Of a stretch of DNA of 64,000 nucleotides, positions 14,732-24,635 are shown piece by piece. The notes beneath the pieces were generated by a model. That model worked only from the letters and a program-made list of their open reading frames with translations, was not told the DNA's origin and did not search any database. Position numbers and translations under genes: made by a program. The first letter of the stretch is position 1, and every line of letters begins with the position of its first letter. This stretch comes from Naasia sp. SYSU D00057 (GTDB taxonomy: Bacteria > Actinomycetota > Actinomycetes > Actinomycetales > Microbacteriaceae). Location: positions 1,054,001-1,118,000 of the forward strand of contig NZ_JAFMSZ010000001.1 of NCBI RefSeq assembly GCF_017916505.1, read 5' to 3'.

Positions 14732-17269
14732 ATGCCTGGAGAGAACCTCACCCGCGTCGAGGCGCAGGAGCGCGCTGCGCTCCTCACCGTGCACGACTAC
14801 GCCGTCGAGCTCGACCTCACCACCGGGCCGGAGGTCTTCCGCAGCATCACCACGGTGCGCTTCTCGGCGCAGGAGGGCGCGTCGACGTTCATCGACGCGA
14901 TCACCCGCACCGTGCACTCGGCCACCCTGAACGGTCGCGAGCTCGACCCGGCGGCCGTCAGCGACGGCGTGCGCATCCAGCTCGACGGCCTCGCCGCCGA
15001 GAACGAGCTCCGCGTCGACGCCGACGCGATCTACACGAACACCGGTGAGGGCCTGCACCGCTTCGTCGACCCGGTCGACGACGAGGTGTACCTCTACTCG
15101 CAGTTCGAGGTCCCCGACTCCCGGCGCATGTTCGCCGTGTTCGAGCAGCCCGACCTCAAGGCGACGTTCCAGTTCACGGTCACCGCCCCGAGCCGCTGGG
15201 AGGTCGTGTCCAACTCCCCCACGCCGCAGCCGACCGAGGCCGGCGACGGCGTCTCCCGCTGGGAGTTCCCGCCCACCCCGGTGATCTCCAGCTACATCAC
15301 CGCGCTCATCGCCGGACCGTACGCGGTCGAGCGGCGCGAGCTCACCTCGAGCGACGGGCGCACCATCCCGCTCGGCGTCTTCTCCCGCAAGTCGCTCGCC
15401 CAGTACCTCGACACCGACTACATCGTGGAGAAGACGAAGCAGGGCTTCGCCTTCTACGAGGAGATCTTCGACTTCCCGTACCCCTTCGAGAAGTACGACC
15501 AGCTGTTCGTGCCCGAATTCAACGCGGGGGCCATGGAGAACGCGGGCGCCGTCACCTTCACCGAGACGTACGTCTTCCGCTCGAAGGTGACCGAGGCGGT
15601 GCGCGAGCGCCGGGTGATCACGATCCTGCACGAGCTCGGCCACATGTGGTTCGGCGACCTCGTGACCATGAAGTGGTGGAACGACCTCTGGCTGAACGAG
15701 TCGTTCGCCGAGTACATCTCGACGCTCGCCGCCGCGGAGGCCACCGAGTGGACCGAGTCGTGGACCACCTTCGCCGCCCTCGAGAAGGGCTGGGCGTACC
15801 GCCAGGACCAGCTCCCCTCCACGCACCCGATCGTCGCGACCATCAACGACCTCGAGGACGTGCAGGTCAACTTCGACGGCATCACCTACGCGAAGGGCGC
15901 ATCCGTCCTCAAGCAGCTGGTGGCCTGGGTCGGCCGGGAGGCCTTCCTGCAGGGCGTCGCCGCCTACTTCAAGAAGCACCAGTTCAAGAACACCGAGCTG
16001 CGCGACCTGCTCACCGAGCTCGAGGCTGCGAGCGGCCGCGACCTGACGGCCTGGAGCGAGAAGTGGCTCGAGACCGCGGGCGTCAACACGCTGCGGCCCG
16101 AGTTCGAGCTGGACGACGAGGGCCGGTTCACGTCCCTCGCGATCACCCAGACCGCGCCGCCCGAGTGGCCCACCATCCGCCCGCATCGTCTCGCGGTGGG
16201 CCTCTACAACCTGCGCGGCGGCAAGCTCGTGCGCGACGGACGCGTCGAGCTCGACGTGGACGGCGAGCGCACCGAGGTGAGCGAGCTGGTCCGCGAGAAG
16301 AAGCCGGACCTCCTGCTGCTCAACGACGACGACCTCGCCTACGCCAAGATCCGCCTCGACGACGAGTCGCTCCTCGTCGCGATCGACTACCTGTCGGCCA
16401 TCGAGTCCCCGCTCGCGCGCTCGCTCGTCTGGGGCTCGGCGTGGGACTCGACCCGCGACGCCGAGACCGCCGCCCGCGACTACGTGCAGCTGGTGCTCCG
16501 CAACATCGGCGCCGAGACCGAGTCGACGACCCTCCGGACGGTGCTCGCGCAGGCGCAGACCACCGCCGCGATGTACGTCGCGCCCGAGCGCCGGGAGGCG
16601 GCGCTCCGCGAGCTGGGTGACGCGTTCTGGGCGCTCGCCAAGGAGGCGGCCCCCGGCTCGGACGCGCAGTTCCAGTTCGTCAAGGCGTTCGCCGCGGTCG
16701 CCCACACGCCCGCGCAGCTCGACGACGTCCAGGGCGTGCTCGACGGCACGACGACCCTGCCGGAACTCACCGTGGACACCGACCTCCGCTGGGAGCTGCT
16801 GACCGCTCTCGCGGCGGGCGGACGCGTCGGCGCAGCCGAGATCGACGCCACCCTCGAGCAGGACAACACCGCGACCGGCCGGCAGTCCGCCGCCACCGCC
16901 CGCGCCGCGATGCCCGATGGCAAGGAGCAGGCGTGGACCTCGATCGTCGAGGAGACGGGCGCGTCGAACCTCATCGTCCGGGCGACCGGCGCCGGCTTCC
17001 TCCGCACCGCGGACCCGTCGGTGCTCGAGCCCTTCGTCGCGCGGTACTTCGACGCGCTGACCACGATCTGGGAGACCCGCAGCTACGCGATCGCCGCCGG
17101 GATCATCAACGGGTTCTACCCGTCGGTGCTCGCCGACCAGGCGCTCGTCGACGCGACGAGGGCCTGGCTCGAGGCGAACCCGGAGACGCCCGCGCTGCGG
17201 CGCCTCGTGATCGAGAACCTGGCCGGCGTGGAGCGCGCGCTCCGCGTCCAGGCCCGCGACGCGGCGTAG
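14732..17269 (+). CDS. pepN: Aminopeptidase N (M1 family)
   Basis: An 845-residue cytosolic M1 zinc aminopeptidase that removes N-terminal residues from peptides. The exopeptidase motif GAMEN occurs in NAGAMENAGAV; the zinc site is HELGHMWFGDL with the downstream ligand in NESFAEY; a catalytic Tyr is expected in NFDGITYAKGA. An ERAP1-like C-terminal helical domain completes the protein. ATG 14732 is chosen because AAGGA (14716-14720) lies 11 bases upstream and the family starts near here. The frame stays open to 14600 without homology. It is monocistronic, ending at a repeat cluster. Confidence 0.97.
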   Translation: MPGENLTRVEAQERAALLTVHDYAVELDLTTGPEVFRSITTVRFSAQEGASTFIDAITRTVHSATLNGRELDPAAVSDGVRIQLDGLAAENELRVDADAIYTNTGEGLHRFVDPVDDEVYLYSQFEVPDSRRMFAVFEQPDLKATFQFTVTAPSRWEVVSNSPTPQPTEAGDGVSRWEFPPTPVISSYITALIAGPYAVERRELTSSDGRTIPLGVFSRKSLAQYLDTDYIVEKTKQGFAFYEEIFDFPYPFEKYDQLFVPEFNAGAMENAGAVTFTETYVFRSKVTEAVRERRVITILHELGHMWFGDLVTMKWWNDLWLNESFAEYISTLAAAEATEWTESWTTFAALEKGWAYRQDQLPSTHPIVATINDLEDVQVNFDGITYAKGASVLKQLVAWVGREAFLQGVAAYFKKHQFKNTELRDLLTELEAASGRDLTAWSEKWLETAGVNTLRPEFELDDEGRFTSLAITQTAPPEWPTIRPHRLAVGLYNLRGGKLVRDGRVELDVDGERTEVSELVREKKPDLLLLNDDDLAYAKIRLDDESLLVAIDYLSAIESPLARSLVWGSAWDSTRDAETAARDYVQLVLRNIGAETESTTLRTVLAQAQTTAAMYVAPERREAALRELGDAFWALAKEAAPGSDAQFQFVKAFAAVAHTPAQLDDVQGVLDGTTTLPELTVDTDLRWELLTALAAGGRVGAAEIDATLEQDNTATGRQSAATARAAMPDGKEQAWTSIVEETGASNLIVRATGAGFLRTADPSVLEPFVARYFDALTTIWETRSYAIAAGIINGFYPSVLADQALVDATRAWLEANPETPALRRLVIENLAGVERALRVQARDAA

Positions 17270-17320
17270 GGAGTCACCCCCGGGTGAGTGAGTAGGCCGC
17301 GGAGCGGCCGTCCATCCATC

Positions 17321-17493
17321 CCGGTGATTGAGGAGGCCGCGGAGCGGCCGTCTCCTCCGGTGATTGAGGAGGCCGCGCAAGCGGCCGTCTCGAAATCACG
17401 CGACGTCCCTTTGCACCCGGCCACGTGGCTGAGTCCCGAGAGGAAGGTCACGGGATTTCGAGACGCCGCCTGCGGCGGCTCCTCAATCACCGG
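17321..17493. repeat. Dispersed MITE/REP-like element, copy B, with extra tandem left ends
   Basis: The full copy spans 17357-17493 with the same 15-bp CCGGTGATTGAGGAG terminal repeats and inner TCTCGAAATCA arm. Upstream lies a solo left end at 17321-17356, and a more decayed one at about 17284-17320 (GTGAGTGAGTAGGCCGC). The left end has thus been added three times in tandem. It fills most of the 347-base gap 17270-17616. Confidence 0.85.
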
Positions 17494-17565
17494 AACGCCG
17501 TCCGGTGCTTTCCGTCGCCGGATCGGCATTTCGCGACGGAATCAGCGGCAGTTCTGTGGATATGG

Positions 17566-17586
17566 TGTCGGATACGACATTCCGAC
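17566..17586. promoter_or_regulatory. Inverted repeats upstream of the amidohydrolase gene
   Basis: TGTCG-gata-CGACA (17566-17579) is a perfect palindrome overlapping a second pair, GTCGGA/TCCGAC (17567-17586). It is placed 31-51 bases before the start codon, where a repressor or activator could bind. A GATACGAC -10-like string lies inside. No regulator gene is adjacent. Confidence 0.35.
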
Positions 17587-17616
17587 GGACGGGATGGTCG
17601 TGACAGCGGAGGTGGT

Positions 17617-19260
17617 ATGGCGGGCGCGGACGCGGTCTTCGTCGGCGGTGTGGTCTTCGACGGGAGCGGATCGGATCCGCGGCCTGCCGTCGTAGCGGTG
17701 CGCGACGGGCGCATCCTCGCCGTCGAGCGAGAGCTCGACCGCGACCTGATCACCGCGTCCACCGAGGTCGTCGATCTCGCGGGCGGCATGCTGCTCCCGG
17801 GCTTCATCGATGCTCACGTGCACCCCGTCGAGGGCGGCATCGAGCGCCGCCGCTGCGACCTGTCCGGCCTGCACACGCGCGAGCAGTACCTGGAGGCGAT
17901 CGCCGACTACGCGCGGCGCAATCCGGACGCCGAGTGGATCCTCGGCGGGGGCTGGCAGGCGCCCGCCTTCCCGGGCGGCAATCCGCTCGCCGCCGACCTG
18001 GACCGCATCGTGCCGGATCGCCCGGTGTTCCTCTCCAACCGCGACCACCACGGCGCCTGGGTCAACTCGGTCGCCCTCGAGCGGGCCCGCCTCGACCGGA
18101 CGACGCCGGACCCCACCGACGGCCGGATCACCCGGGACGCGGACGGCGCGCCCTCCGGCACCCTTCACGAGGGGGCCCGGCTCCTCGTCTCCGACCTCAT
18201 CCCCCGCCCGACCGCGGAGGAGGAGCGGCTCGGCCTGCTCGAGGGCCAGCGCTACCTCCACTCGTTCGGCGTGACCGGCTGGCAGGACGCGATCGTCGGC
18301 GAGTACGGCAGCCACACCGACACCGGGAACGTGTACCTCGACGCCGCCCGCAGCGGCGAGCTGACCGCGACCGTCGTCGCCGCCCTCTGGTGGGACCGCA
18401 ACCAGGGGCTCGAGCAGCTCGAGCACCTGCGCGCCCGCCGGGCGGAGCTGCGGCACGACCGGTTCGTGGCGACGAGCGTCAAGATCATGCAGGACGGCAT
18501 CCCGGAGAACCAGACGGCCGCGATGCTCGACCCGTACCTGACACCCGGCTGCACGTGCGGAACCGACCGCGGGATCGCCTTCCTCGATGCGGCGGAGCTG
18601 CACGCGGCGGTGCGCGTCCTCGACGACGACGGCTTCCAGGTGCACGTGCATGCGATCGGCGACCGCGCGGTCCGGGACGCCCTCGACGCGTTCGAGGCGG
18701 TGCCGGACCGCCGGCGGCCGGGCGCGCCCCGGCACCACATCGCCCACCTGCAGATCGTGCACCCCGACGACGTGCCCCGGTTCGCCGCGCTCAACGTGAC
18801 CGCCAACATGCAGGCGCTCTGGGCAACGTACGAGCCGCAGATGGTCGAGCTCAACCTGCCGATCCTCGGCGCCGAGCGGGCCGCCTGGCAGTATCCGTTC
18901 GGCGACCTGCGCCGCACGGGCGCCCCCCTCGCCGCCGGCTCGGACTGGCCCGTCACCACGCCCGACCCGTGGGCGGCCCTGCACGTCGCGGTGAACCGGC
19001 GCCTGCCGGACACCGACCCCGACTTCGATCCGCGCCCCTTCTATCCGGAGCAGGCCCTGGATCTCGGCTCCGCGCTCGCCGCCTACACCTCCGGCTCGGC
19101 GCGCATCAACTCCCGCGACGACGCCGGCCGCATCGCGGTCGGGGCCGTCGCCGACCTCGTGGTGGTCGATCGCAACCCGTTCGCCGCCCCCGCCGACGAG
19201 ATCGCCGCCACTCGCTCCGTCTCCACCTGGATCGACGGGACACGCGTGGCCGGTCGCTGA
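17617..19260 (+). CDS. Metal-dependent amidohydrolase (YtcJ-like), second copy
   Basis: A 547-residue amidohydrolase of the same YtcJ/NfdA group as the gene at 10289, at the family's usual length. The metal motif is GFIDAHVHP, further ligands sit in QVHVHAIGD and HHIAHLQ, and the catalytic Asp is in AAGSDWPVTT. The GCGGAGG ribosome site sits just before ATG 17617. The ABC importer for small polar solutes begins 58 bases after the stop. Uptake of an amide or N-acyl compound followed by hydrolysis is a reasonable but unproven link. Confidence 0.92.
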   Translation: MAGADAVFVGGVVFDGSGSDPRPAVVAVRDGRILAVERELDRDLITASTEVVDLAGGMLLPGFIDAHVHPVEGGIERRRCDLSGLHTREQYLEAIADYARRNPDAEWILGGGWQAPAFPGGNPLAADLDRIVPDRPVFLSNRDHHGAWVNSVALERARLDRTTPDPTDGRITRDADGAPSGTLHEGARLLVSDLIPRPTAEEERLGLLEGQRYLHSFGVTGWQDAIVGEYGSHTDTGNVYLDAARSGELTATVVAALWWDRNQGLEQLEHLRARRAELRHDRFVATSVKIMQDGIPENQTAAMLDPYLTPGCTCGTDRGIAFLDAAELHAAVRVLDDDGFQVHVHAIGDRAVRDALDAFEAVPDRRRPGAPRHHIAHLQIVHPDDVPRFAALNVTANMQALWATYEPQMVELNLPILGAERAAWQYPFGDLRRTGAPLAAGSDWPVTTPDPWAALHVAVNRRLPDTDPDFDPRPFYPEQALDLGSALAAYTSGSARINSRDDAGRIAVGAVADLVVVDRNPFAAPADEIAATRSVSTWIDGTRVAGR

Positions 19261-19318
19261 GTTACCGTTCCATCACACATTCCTTCCGCACCAGCCCCTC
19301 CCCACAGAAAGCAGAGAA

Positions 19319-20224
19319 ATGCGCTCTCCCAAGCTCCTGCTCCCGGCCGCACTCGTGGTCGGGACGCTCGCCCTCTCCGGGTGCGTCAACAACGAGGTCG
19401 CCGCCCCGGGCTCCGGCTCCGGCGGGGACTCCTCCGCTCCGGCCGCCGAGGTCAACGAGGAGGCGGCCGCCCTTCTCCCCGACGACATCGCCGAGGCCGG
19501 TGTCCTCCAGATCGGCACCGACGCGACGTATGCCCCGAACGAGTTCAAGGACGCCGACGGCAACCCGATCGGCTGGGAGATCGAGCTCGCCGACGAGATG
19601 GCCGCCCGCCTCGGCCTGACCACGAACTACAACATCGCGAAGTTCGACAACATCATCCCGAGCGTCACCGGCGGCAAGTACGACGTCGGACTGTCCTCGT
19701 TCTTCGACACCCTCGAGCGCCAGCAGCAGGTCGACATGGTCGACTACTACACGGCCGGCATCCAGTGGGCGGTGCCCGCGGGCAAGCCGGTCGACCCGGA
19801 CGACGCGTGCGGGCTGAAGGTCGCCGTGCAGAACGGCACCACCCAGGCCCTCGACGACGTGCCCGCCAAGTCGCAGGCCTGCGTCGACGCCGGCAAGCCG
19901 GCCATCGAGATCCTCGGCTACGACACCCAGGACGAGGCCACGGCCGCGCTGACCCTCGGCCGCGCGGACGCCATGACCGCCGACTCCCCCGTCATCCAGT
20001 ACGCGGTGAAGCAGAGCGAGGGCAAGCTGGAGCTGTCCGGCGAGATCTACTCGATCTTCCTGTACGGCATGCCGATCCAGAAGGACCGCGGCACCCTCGC
20101 CGAGGCCATGCAGGCGTCGCTCCAGTCGATGCTCGACGACGGCACCTACACCGAGATCCTCGAGAAGTGGGGCGTCGAGGCGGGCGCGATCGACGCGATC
20201 GACATCAACGGGGCCACGGAGTAG
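19319..20224 (+). CDS. ABC transporter substrate-binding lipoprotein (polar amino acid type)
   Basis: A 301-residue lipoprotein. The signal peptide ends in the lipobox LALSGC, followed by a Gly/Ser linker. The periplasmic-binding-protein family 3 fold begins [16 protein letters not shown] and includes [15 protein letters not shown] and [11 protein letters not shown]. It should bind an amino acid or a related polar solute outside the membrane and deliver it to the permease whose start is 2 bases downstream. The exact ligand cannot be read from sequence. Confidence 0.94.
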   Translation: MRSPKLLLPAALVVGTLALSGCVNNEVAAPGSGSGGDSSAPAAEVNEEAAALLPDDIAEAGVLQIGTDATYAPNEFKDADGNPIGWEIELADEMAARLGLTTNYNIAKFDNIIPSVTGGKYDVGLSSFFDTLERQQQVDMVDYYTAGIQWAVPAGKPVDPDDACGLKVAVQNGTTQALDDVPAKSQACVDAGKPAIEILGYDTQDEATAALTLGRADAMTADSPVIQYAVKQSEGKLELSGEIYSIFLYGMPIQKDRGTLAEAMQASLQSMLDDGTYTEILEKWGVEAGAIDAIDINGATE

Positions 20225-20226
20225 CT

Positions 20227-21198
20227 GTGACCACGTCGACCGGGGGGCCGGCCCCCACGCCGGCCCCCGGGCACGAGCCCATCCGAGCGGTGCCGCTGCG
20301 CCATCCGTGGCGCAACGTGATCGGCGCCGTGCTGATCATCGCCATCGCGGCGATCGTGTGGGACGCCGCCGTGAATCGCCAGGCCTACGACTGGCCGGCC
20401 GTCGGCAAGTACCTGTTCGACCGCCGCATCTCGGAGGCGGCGTTCGTCACGCTCCAGCTCACCGTGTACTCGATGGTCGGCGCCATCGTGCTCGGCATCA
20501 TCCTCGCGGTGATGCGCCTCTCGCCCAACCCGATCCTCAAGTCGATCGCGTGGGTGTACATCTGGATCTTCCGCGGCACCCCCGTCTACGTGCAGCTCGT
20601 CTTCTGGGGCCTGCTCTCGACGATCTACCCGACGCTCGACATCGGCCTGCCGTTCCTGCCGCCCATCGCGCAGCTGCCGACCGACCAGGCGCTCAACACG
20701 TTCTGGATCGCCGTCATCGGCCTCGCGCTCAACGAGGCGGCGTACATGTCCGAGATCGTGCGGGCCGGCATCCTCTCCGTCGACCGCGGCCAGGAAGAGG
20801 CGGCCACCGCGCTCGGCATGGGCTGGGGCCTCACCATGCGGCGGATCATCATCCCGCAGGCGATGCGCATCATCATCCCGCCGACCGGCAACGAGGTCAT
20901 CTCGATGCTGAAGACCACGTCGCTCGTGACGGCCGTGCCGTTCACGCTCGACCTCTACACGCGGTCGCGCGACATCTCGGCGGAGACGTTCAACCCGATC
21001 CCGCTGCTCATCGTGGCCTCGCTCTGGTACCTGTTCGTGACGTCGATCCTGATGGTCGGCCAGTACTTCCTCGAGCGGCGGTTCGCGCGCGGCCTCGACC
21101 GGGTGGACCTGACGAAGGGCGCCCGCTTGCCGCAGGGCGACGCCCCCAGCGTCGATTCGATCGCGAACGCGCGCGGCGAGTCGGAGGAGAGACGATGA
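20227..21198 (+). CDS. ABC transporter permease (polar amino acid type)
   Basis: A 323-residue inner-membrane permease of the HisM/GlnP group. A cytosolic Pro-rich N-terminus is followed by a membrane segment near residues 35-53 and the core transmembrane domain with [12 protein letters not shown], the coupling EAA loop [12 protein letters not shown], and [17 protein letters not shown]. The GTG start at 20227 lies 2 bases after the binding-protein stop. It probably works as a homodimer because only one permease gene is present. It overlaps the ATPase gene by 4 bases (ATGA). Confidence 0.94.
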   Translation: MTTSTGGPAPTPAPGHEPIRAVPLRHPWRNVIGAVLIIAIAAIVWDAAVNRQAYDWPAVGKYLFDRRISEAAFVTLQLTVYSMVGAIVLGIILAVMRLSPNPILKSIAWVYIWIFRGTPVYVQLVFWGLLSTIYPTLDIGLPFLPPIAQLPTDQALNTFWIAVIGLALNEAAYMSEIVRAGILSVDRGQEEAATALGMGWGLTMRRIIIPQAMRIIIPPTGNEVISMLKTTSLVTAVPFTLDLYTRSRDISAETFNPIPLLIVASLWYLFVTSILMVGQYFLERRFARGLDRVDLTKGARLPQGDAPSVDSIANARGESEERR

Positions 21199-21965
21199 CG
21201 GCGACCGTTCCCATGGTCCGCGCCGACCGCCTGATGAAGAAGTACGGCTCCAACGTCGTGCTGCAGGACATCTCGCTGGAGGTGCGCACAGGCGAGGTGA
21301 TGTGCGTCATCGGCCCGTCCGGATCCGGCAAGTCCACCTTCCTGCGCTGCATCAACCACCTCGAGAAGATCGACGGCGGCCGCCTGGAGGTCGAGGGCGA
21401 GCTCGTCGGGTATCGCGAGAAGGGCGGTGTGCTGCACGAGCTGCACCCGCGCGAGGCGGCCCGGCAGCGACGCGACATCGGCATGGTCTTCCAGCGCTTC
21501 AACCTGTTCCCGCACATGACGGCGCTCGAGAACGTGACCGAGGCACCGGTGCGGGTGAAGCGGCAGCCGAAGGACGCCGCCGTCGAGCGCGCGCGCACCC
21601 TGCTGGCCCGCGTCGGGCTCGGCGACAAGCTCGACAGCTACCCCGGACACCTGTCCGGCGGTCAGCAGCAGCGCGTCGCGATTGCGCGGGCTCTCGCCAT
21701 GGAGCCGAAGCTCATGCTGTTCGACGAGCCGACGTCGGCCCTCGACCCGGAGCTGGTCGGCGAGGTCCTCGACGTCATGAAGGGCCTCGCCGCCGACGGC
21801 ATGACGATGATCGTCGTCACCCACGAGATGGGCTTCGCGCGCGAGGTCGCCGACTCCCTGGTGTTCATGGACCAGGGGCACATCCTCGAGCGCGGCGCCC
21901 CGCGCGACGTGCTGGCGACCCCGGAGCACGAGCGGACCCGCGCCTTCCTCTCGAAGGTGCTGTAG
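21195..21965 (+). CDS. ABC transporter ATP-binding protein (polar amino acid type)
   Basis: A 256-residue ATPase. Walker A is GPSGSGKST, the Q-loop lies in [13 protein letters not shown], the ABC signature is LSGGQQQR, Walker B is [14 protein letters not shown] and the switch His is in VVTHEMGFA. It is closest to the GlnQ/HisP group. An insert with [15 protein letters not shown] before the Q-loop is typical of a subset of this family. It energises import by the two upstream components. The three genes form one operon. Confidence 0.96.
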   Translation: MTATVPMVRADRLMKKYGSNVVLQDISLEVRTGEVMCVIGPSGSGKSTFLRCINHLEKIDGGRLEVEGELVGYREKGGVLHELHPREAARQRRDIGMVFQRFNLFPHMTALENVTEAPVRVKRQPKDAAVERARTLLARVGLGDKLDSYPGHLSGGQQQRVAIARALAMEPKLMLFDEPTSALDPELVGEVLDVMKGLAADGMTMIVVTHEMGFAREVADSLVFMDQGHILERGAPRDVLATPEHERTRAFLSKVL

Positions 21966-21998
21966 CGGCATCCGGCAACGCAGACGACTGCACCCATC

Positions 21999-22042
21999 CC
22001 GGTGATCGAGGAGCCCGCGCATCGGGCGTCTCGATCGCCGGG
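21999..22042. repeat. Short dispersed repeat element, copy C
   Basis: A 44-bp palindrome with CCGGTGATCGAG at one end, mirrored by CTCGATCGCCGG at the other, around a CCCGCGCATCGGGC hairpin. It corresponds to the two outer ends of the larger element joined without the core. It sits between the convergent ABC ATPase and FadH-like genes and may serve as their terminator. Confidence 0.7.
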
Positions 22043-22053
22043 TGGGACTGCTG

Positions 22054-24051
22054 TCAGGCGCGAACGACGCCGCGGGAGAACGCGAGCTCGAAGGCGTCGA
22101 AGATCGCCGCGTCGATGTTGCGCGGGGATACCGCGTCGCCCACCTCGACCACGCGGGCCGCGCCCGCACGGAGGTCCGGGCGGATGCTCTCGCGCGGCGT
22201 CGACAGGACGATCGCGTCGAGGCCGTCGAAGGTCTCCTCGCGGCCGGACAGCGCGTCCGCGACCGTGACCACACCCGGACGCACCTCCGCCACGCGCACC
22301 GCGGTACGGGCGGCGAACCGCGACGCGGCGAGCGTCTCGAGCAGCAGCGGCCGGTCGTAGCCTGCGCGGACGTGCGGGAACGGCGACTCGAAGCCGGTGA
22401 TCAGCTGCACGTCGAGCCCGGCGCCCGCGAGCGTCAGCGCGATGCCCGAGGCGTACGCGGTGCCCTCGTCGTCGAGGATCGCGATGCGCTTGCCGAGCGC
22501 TGCCGCATCCGCGAGCGCGGTGCCCGCGTCCACCACCGCCGCCTCGTCGACCCTGGCGCCGCCGAGCATCCCGCCGAGGGCGAGCGAGGTGCCGTGCCGC
22601 GGAGCGCGGGCCCCGGTCGCGAGCACCACACCGTCGACGTCCGCGCCGAGGTCGGCGGGCGCCTCGGTGCGGAGGCGCACGTCGACGCCGGAGGCCGCGA
22701 CCTCGCGGAGGAGGTCGTCGAGGAGCAGCCGGATGCTCTCCCGCCCGGGCACGGCCATCGCGGTGTGCAGCTGCCCGCCGAGGCGGTCGGCGCGCTCGTA
22801 GAGCGTGACGCGGTGCCCGGCGCGGTCGAGGTCTATGGCGGCGCGCAGCCCGGCGGGCCCGCCGCCGATCACGACCCACGACTCCGCACGCTCGGCGCCC
22901 GCAGGACGGCTCCGCTCCTGCTCCCGGCCGACCGTCGGATTGACGGTGCAGCTCATCGGGAGCCCGGTGCTGCCGCGGCCGAGGCAGCCCTGGTTGAGCC
23001 GGATGCAGTGCCGGATCTCGGCGGTGCGGCCGGTGCGCAGCTTCTCGGCGAGGTCGGGGTCGGCGATCTGGGCGCGGGTGAGGGCCACCATGTCGGCGAT
23101 GCCGGAGGTGATCACCTCCTCGGCCTCCTCGACGCTGCGCGCGGCGCCCACGCCGAACACCGGCAGGTCGGGGTGCGCCTGCTTCAGCGCGGCGACGCCG
23201 TTCCGCAGCCATGCGACCGGCATCGGCGAGGACGGGAAGACGTAGTGCACGTTGTGGTAGCCGCCGGCGGCGAGGTCGAGGAAGTCGAGCCGCGCCTCCG
23301 CCCGGAGCAGGCGCACGATCTCGGCCACGTCGGCGCTCGTCAGGCCATCGGGACGGAACTCGTCGGCGACGATGCGGATGCCGACCGTGAAGTCGTCGCC
23401 GACCCGGTCGCGGACGGCGCGCAGCACCTCTCGCGGGAATCGGGTGCGCCCCTCGAGGTCGCCGCCGTACTCGTCCTCCCGCGCGTTGTAGAGGGGCGAG
23501 AGGAACTGGTGCAGCAGGTAGCCGTGCGCCATGTGGATCTCGACGCCGTCGAAGCCGCCCTCCCGGGCGATGGCGGCGGAGTCGGCCCAGCCCTGCACGA
23601 ACTCGGCGATGTCCTCCCGGCTCGCGGCGCGGGTCGCGTGCCCGGTGGACGGCGACACGAGCCGCGACGGCGCGTACACCGGCCGGGGGCCGACCGGCCC
23701 GTCCGGCATCGCCTGCGCGCCGTGGTGGTTGAGCTGGACGAGGATCGCGGCGCCCTCGGCGTGGACGGCGTCGGTGAGGCGCCGGTCGGTGGGCACGGAG
23801 TCGGGGCGGAACGCGTCCGGGAAGCCCTTGATGGAGCCGGACGGGTGCACGAAGCGGTTGCCGGCGACGACGAGCCCGGCGCCGCCGCGGGCGCGGCGCG
23901 TGAAGTAGGCGATCTCGCGGTCCGACTCGTAGCCCTCGACCGCGTACTGCTTCGAGTGCGCCGCCTGCATGATGCGGTTCCGCACGGTGACGGCGCCGAT
24001 CCGGAGCGGGGTGAAGAGGGCCGATGCGGGGTGCGGAAGCGGTTCGGTCAT
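22054..24051 (-). CDS. FadH-like FMN/FAD oxidoreductase with an altered Fe-S site
   Basis: A 665-residue enzyme of the 2,4-dienoyl-CoA reductase / trimethylamine dehydrogenase type. It has an N-terminal old-yellow-enzyme barrel (to about 340), an Fe-S linker, and a C-terminal FAD/NAD(P) domain with GGGPAGLRAA at 396-405. HMAHGYLLHQFLSP is the barrel signature. The 4Fe-4S ligands should be C-x2-C-x3-C-x11-C; here they are Cys349, Leu352, Cys356 and Cys368, so one ligand is missing at otherwise exact spacing. Substrate is unknown. It is convergent with the ABC operon. Confidence 0.9.
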   Translation of the reverse strand: MTEPLPHPASALFTPLRIGAVTVRNRIMQAAHSKQYAVEGYESDREIAYFTRRARGGAGLVVAGNRFVHPSGSIKGFPDAFRPDSVPTDRRLTDAVHAEGAAILVQLNHHGAQAMPDGPVGPRPVYAPSRLVSPSTGHATRAASREDIAEFVQGWADSAAIAREGGFDGVEIHMAHGYLLHQFLSPLYNAREDEYGGDLEGRTRFPREVLRAVRDRVGDDFTVGIRIVADEFRPDGLTSADVAEIVRLLRAEARLDFLDLAAGGYHNVHYVFPSSPMPVAWLRNGVAALKQAHPDLPVFGVGAARSVEEAEEVITSGIADMVALTRAQIADPDLAEKLRTGRTAEIRHCIRLNQGCLGRGSTGLPMSCTVNPTVGREQERSRPAGAERAESWVVIGGGPAGLRAAIDLDRAGHRVTLYERADRLGGQLHTAMAVPGRESIRLLLDDLLREVAASGVDVRLRTEAPADLGADVDGVVLATGARAPRHGTSLALGGMLGGARVDEAAVVDAGTALADAAALGKRIAILDDEGTAYASGIALTLAGAGLDVQLITGFESPFPHVRAGYDRPLLLETLAASRFAARTAVRVAEVRPGVVTVADALSGREETFDGLDAIVLSTPRESIRPDLRAGAARVVEVGDAVSPRNIDAAIFDAFELAFSRGVVRA

Positions 24052-24123
24052 GATCCTCGGTCGACGCGGGAGGGGCCGACTCCCGGCCCGTTCCAGCCTA
24101 GAGGCCGCCTCCGCGGCGGCCCG

Positions 24124-24555
24124 TCAGTCGCCGGAGCGGTCGAGCTCCTGGAACAGCGTGACCTGGAGGCCGGCGGGCGCGCGGAGCCGCGAGTTGAGCG
24201 AGCGCCACGGCGTCTCGCGCGGCTCCGCGATCAGCTCGGCCCCCGCGTCGACCAGGCGCTCGGTCGTCGCCGCGGAGTCGTCCACCTCGAGCGCGACCCG
24301 CAGCCGGTCGCTGCGCTTGCCCTCCGCCTCCACCGCGTCGATCATGCGGACCTGCGCGGGGTTCGAGAGCTCGAGGGTCGCCCGTCCAGCGTCGAGGATG
24401 ATCACCTCGGCGCCGCCGTCACCGCTGTACGACTCCTGCTCCGGCATGCCGAGGACGTCGCGGTAGAAGCGAACCGCCACCTCCCAGTCCTCCGCCTCGA
24501 CGACCAGCCGCAGCTGGCGCACCGGTCCCGTCGAATCCGTCCGCTCGTCCGTCAT
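24124..24555 (-). CDS. VOC-family (glyoxalase/bleomycin resistance-like) protein
   Basis: A 143-residue vicinal-oxygen-chelate protein with two beta-alpha-beta-beta-beta modules. AVRFYRDVLGM and GAEVIILDAGRATLEL mark the first, and ERLVDAGAELIAEP with the final GLQVTLFQEL mark the second. Metal ligands are not clearly conserved, so it may bind a ligand rather than catalyse. TACAGT lies six bases before the ATG at 24555, which suggests a leaderless mRNA. It is convergent with nothing and divergent from the MscS gene. Confidence 0.85.
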   Translation of the reverse strand: MTDERTDSTGPVRQLRLVVEAEDWEVAVRFYRDVLGMPEQESYSGDGGAEVIILDAGRATLELSNPAQVRMIDAVEAEGKRSDRLRVALEVDDSAATTERLVDAGAELIAEPRETPWRSLNSRLRAPAGLQVTLFQELDRSGD

Positions 24556-24635
24556 GAGGTCACTGTAGGGCGCGGCCCGGTCCCACTCCCAGAAACCGTC
24601 CGTATCATCGATGGCTGCGAATCCGAGGGGGCTCT

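Noticed and set aside
13910-17380. A 1156-codon open frame antisense to pepN and its flanks
   Set aside because: Arg/Gly/Val-rich composition typical of an antisense shadow in GC-rich coding DNA; it also crosses the palindrome and repeats.
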